DNA of 6,247 nucleotides from JAWXTP01 sp044433415. GTDB taxonomy: Bacteria > Bacteroidota > Bacteroidia > Bacteroidales > Rikenellaceae. Positions within the stretch are counted from its first letter, which is position 1; each line of letters begins with the position of its first letter. The stretch spans positions 1 to 6,247 of the forward strand of contig JAWXTP010000153.1 in the NCBI GenBank assembly GCA_044433415.1, given 5' to 3'. Shown here in pieces: positions 3,918 through 6,247 of the stretch. The translations under genes were made by a program, and so were the position numbers. The notes beneath the pieces were generated by a model, which saw only the letters and a list, made by a program, of their open reading frames with translations, was not told the origin of the DNA and did no database searches.

Positions 3918-5663
3918 ATGATTTTTGATTTTAATAAAGGATTCAACGGTGAGCCAATATCTGAAAAGGTGACACGACCATTAATTGCAATTTCTGCTAA
4001 CGTTATAGACGAAAACACAGCTTTGCATGCTGCTTATAGTGAAGCTATAATCGCAGCAGGTGGTTTGCCTATGGTTATACCTCATGTTTGTGATTCTAGT
4101 ATTTTACAATCAATAGTTATGCAGGTAGATGGTGTCCTATTTAGTGGAGGTGCTGATTTTGATGCAACTTATTTTGGTGAGGATAACATAGAAGGACTTA
4201 CAGAATACAACACAGCACGTGACTATCATGAATTTACACTTTTGCGTATAGCTCTTGATTGCGGTATTCCTGTATTTGGTATTTGTCGCGGTTTTCAGTT
4301 GTTTAACATAGCTTTAGGAGGTGACCTCTATCAAGACTTACCTTCTCAATATCCAGCTAAGCCACTTAATCACTCTATATTAACAGATAAACACCTAGGA
4401 GTACATGAAGTACAAATCGAGAAAGGTTCTTTATTACATGAAATCTTACAAACATCTAATATTTCCGTAAATTCACGTCACCACCAAGCTCTTAAACGTA
4501 TAGCACCCTTACTTAAAGCGGTAGCCTTTGCCCCTGATGGGGTAGTAGAAGCTGTTGAGGGTTATCCTAATCATAAAATATTGGGTGTTCAGTGGCACCC
4601 AGAGAATATGGCAACTACTGGAGATTGTAGCGTCATGAAGCGTTTGTTTGAGTTCTTTATTGGAGAGTCAAAGTTATACCAGAAAGCACGATGTATACAC
4701 CAGCAATCACCTATAGTAGATTCTCATTGTGATACCCCTATGCTTTATGAAAACGTGGGTTTCGATTTATCAAAAAGAAATAGTGTCGCGAAGGTTGATA
4801 TTGCCAAAATGGAAGAAGGACGTTTAGATGCTACAATTACTGTAGCCTATATTCCTCAGCCTACACCTCCTGAGCTAGCTCACGATAAAGCAATAGAAAT
4901 TTTAGAGCGTTTTAGAAATGATATAGCCAAACACGAAGATAGAATAGTTGTTGTCCGCAATCCTGATGAGCTACTAGAAGCTAAACGTAAAGGATTAAGG
5001 AGTGTTATGTTGGGTGTAGAAAATGGTCTAGCTATAGGTAGAGAGCTTTTAAATATAGATTTGTTCAAAAAGCTAGGAGTTGTATATATCACTTTGTGTC
5101 ATAATGGTTCTAATGATATATGTGACTCAGCCGCAGGAGATAAACCTCATGATGGGGTTAGTGCTTTCGGTAGAGAAGTTATACAAAGGATGAACGAGCT
5201 AGGAATAACTGTCGACGTTTCGCATAGTTCGGAACTTACCACCATGCAAGCTATAGAGTTAAGTAAACAACCTATAATAGCTTCTCATTCCTCATGTAAA
5301 GCTCTATGTAATCATCGTCGCAATTTAACCGATGAAGCTATACGTGCTATAGCAGAGGTGGGAGGTGTAGTCCAGATTTGTGGTTATGGAGGTTTTCTAT
5401 GTAGTGATAGACCTGCAACTATCCATGACTTAGTAGCTCATATAGAATATGCTATAAGCCTAGTAGGTTATGACTATGTTGGTGTGGGTTCTGATTTTGA
5501 TGGTGATGGAGGAGTCATAGGTTTTGATGCTGCTAACGAATTTATGTGTTTGACTGTGGAGCTCTTACGTAAAGGGCATAGTGAGGAAAATGTAGCTAAG
5601 ATAATGGGTGGTAATATATTACGCGTATTATCACAAAATATAAGTGGACTTCTTATTAAATAA
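3918..5663 (+). CDS. fused C26 gamma-glutamyl hydrolase and M19 dipeptidase
   Basis: A 581-residue cytoplasmic protein (no signal peptide) with two complete enzyme domains. Residues about 18-252 are a peptidase C26 (PuuD-like, class I glutamine amidotransferase fold), which hydrolyses gamma-glutamyl bonds. Motifs are SGGADFDATYFGE (76-88), nucleophile Cys123 in GICRGFQLFN, NSRHHQAL (185-192) and the His227/Glu229 pair in GVQWHPE. Residues about 265-575 are an M19 membrane-dipeptidase-type metallopeptidase, which cleaves dipeptides. Its zinc-site residues are H270xD272 (DSHCD), E368 (GVENG), H436 (VDVSHSS), H457 (ASHSS) and D526 (GVGSDFDG), and a conserved NHRRNLTDEA segment lies at 465-474. 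Both active sites appear intact. The fusion suggests sequential breakdown of gamma-glutamyl peptides, from glutathione-like or murein-derived substrates (inference). The start is ATG 3918; the TTG at 3888 sits on the predicted transcription start. A SpmA-like gene follows after 4 bases, implying an operon. Confidence 0.93.
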   Translation: MIFDFNKGFNGEPISEKVTRPLIAISANVIDENTALHAAYSEAIIAAGGLPMVIPHVCDSSILQSIVMQVDGVLFSGGADFDATYFGEDNIEGLTEYNTARDYHEFTLLRIALDCGIPVFGICRGFQLFNIALGGDLYQDLPSQYPAKPLNHSILTDKHLGVHEVQIEKGSLLHEILQTSNISVNSRHHQALKRIAPLLKAVAFAPDGVVEAVEGYPNHKILGVQWHPENMATTGDCSVMKRLFEFFIGESKLYQKARCIHQQSPIVDSHCDTPMLYENVGFDLSKRNSVAKVDIAKMEEGRLDATITVAYIPQPTPPELAHDKAIEILERFRNDIAKHEDRIVVVRNPDELLEAKRKGLRSVMLGVENGLAIGRELLNIDLFKKLGVVYITLCHNGSNDICDSAAGDKPHDGVSAFGREVIQRMNELGITVDVSHSSELTTMQAIELSKQPIIASHSSCKALCNHRRNLTDEAIRAIAEVGGVVQICGYGGFLCSDRPATIHDLVAHIEYAISLVGYDYVGVGSDFDGDGGVIGFDAANEFMCLTVELLRKGHSEENVAKIMGGNILRVLSQNISGLLIK

Positions 5664-5667
5664 AATT

Positions 5668-6247
5668 ATGGTATTAAATTATATTTGGGCAGCTTTTTTT
5701 GTTGTAGCATTTGCCGTAGCGGCAGTTAGTGCTTTTTTTACTGGTAGTGGTGACCTTTTTTCAGCAATGGTAAGCGAAACTTTCAGTTATGCAAAGTTAG
5801 GTTTTGAAATTTCCTTAGGACTTACTGGTGTACTTTGCTTATGGTTAGGCATAATGCGTGTAGGAGAGAAAGCAGGAGTCGTAAATGCTTTAGCTAAGGG
5901 GGCAGCTCCTTTGTTTAGTAAGCTATTTCCTGAAATTCCTAAGGGGCATCCAGTTACAGGTTCTATGTTTATGAATTTCTCAGCTAACCTACTGGGTTTA
6001 GATAACGCAGCCACTCCTATAGGTTTAAATGTAATGCAGCAACTACAAAGTATCAATAAGGATAAAACAACAGCTAGTAATTCCATGATTATGTTCCTTA
6101 TGATTAACGCTTCGGGACTAACTCTATTACCAGTGACTATTATGATGTATAGATCTCAGCTAGGTGCTGCAAACCCTGCTGATGTGTTTGTTCCTATTAT
6201 GATTGCTACAGGAGTTTCAACGCTTACAGCTATTACTTTAACTGCTA
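5668..6247 (+). CDS. SpmA-like Gate-domain (nucleoside recognition) membrane protein, 3' end cut off
   Basis: The reading frame is open from ATG 5668 to the window end, showing 193 residues of an incomplete protein. It has several membrane segments (about 4-25, 45-63, 142-160 and 172-193). The region NFSANLLGLDNAATPIGLN (103-121), followed by MQQLQ, is the strongly conserved core of the spore maturation protein A / nucleoside recognition (Gate) family. In Bacillus, SpmA and SpmB act in spore core dehydration. In Bacteroidota, which do not sporulate, the homologue is often a single protein of about 400 residues fusing SpmA-like and SpmB-like halves, with unknown function, probably membrane transport or gating. 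Whether an SpmB half follows cannot be seen. It begins 4 bases after the peptidase stop, so it should share the promoter at 3849. Confidence 0.88.
   Translation, partial: MVLNYIWAAFFVVAFAVAAVSAFFTGSGDLFSAMVSETFSYAKLGFEISLGLTGVLCLWLGIMRVGEKAGVVNALAKGAAPLFSKLFPEIPKGHPVTGSMFMNFSANLLGLDNAATPIGLNVMQQLQSINKDKTTASNSMIMFLMINASGLTLLPVTIMMYRSQLGAANPADVFVPIMIATGVSTLTAITLTA

Overview
The window is AT-rich and most likely comes from a member of the Bacteroidota, probably Bacteroidales. The main evidence is promoter grammar. Three separate sites (3143-3173 and 3849-3880 on +, 1734-1704 on -) show a TTTG box, 19 or 20 bases, then a perfect TAnnTTTG box, which is the Bacteroidota housekeeping consensus. Start codons are preceded by A-rich sequence rather than Shine-Dalgarno motifs. 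The protein families present fit this assignment, but no species can be named.

Layout. (1) Positions 12-377 on + encode a small membrane protein of unknown function. It is followed by a long hairpin at 420-470 that separates it from convergent minus-strand genes. (2) A minus-strand pair follows: a hemolysin III/PAQR-family membrane protein (1671-1033) and, 6 bases downstream, a CYTH/triphosphate-tunnel protein (1026-553). Both are read from a clear promoter at 1734-1704. (3) A second minus-strand pair is lrgA-lrgB (2827-1791), a holin/antiholin-like membrane pair sharing one base in a TAATG junction. Just upstream of lrgA is a broken DUF2442 gene (3027-2845) with an in-frame TGA and a lost C-terminus. 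(4) On +, a strong promoter fires into a compact, GC-richer region at about 3178-3349. Its two ends pair (9 bp plus 11 bp) and a terminator-like element follows. This looks like a free-standing structured RNA and could be a 6S-like RNA. A 91-residue protein of unknown function comes next (3391-3666), then a second block of inverted repeats (3684-3828). (5) A new promoter drives a two-domain cytoplasmic peptidase (3918-5663), an N-terminal class-I-glutamine-amidotransferase-like C26 hydrolase joined to a C-terminal M19 dipeptidase. Four bases later begins a SpmA-like membrane protein that runs off the window end.

How parts may work together (inference). In the last operon, the C26 domain could open gamma-glutamyl bonds and the M19 domain could cleave the released dipeptides, as in use of gamma-glutamyl or cell-wall-derived peptides. 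The neighbouring Gate/nucleoside-recognition membrane protein may have an envelope or transport role. LrgAB and the hemolysin III protein are also membrane proteins. The most interesting element is the structured RNA at 3178-3349, followed by the unexplained structured block at 3684-3828.
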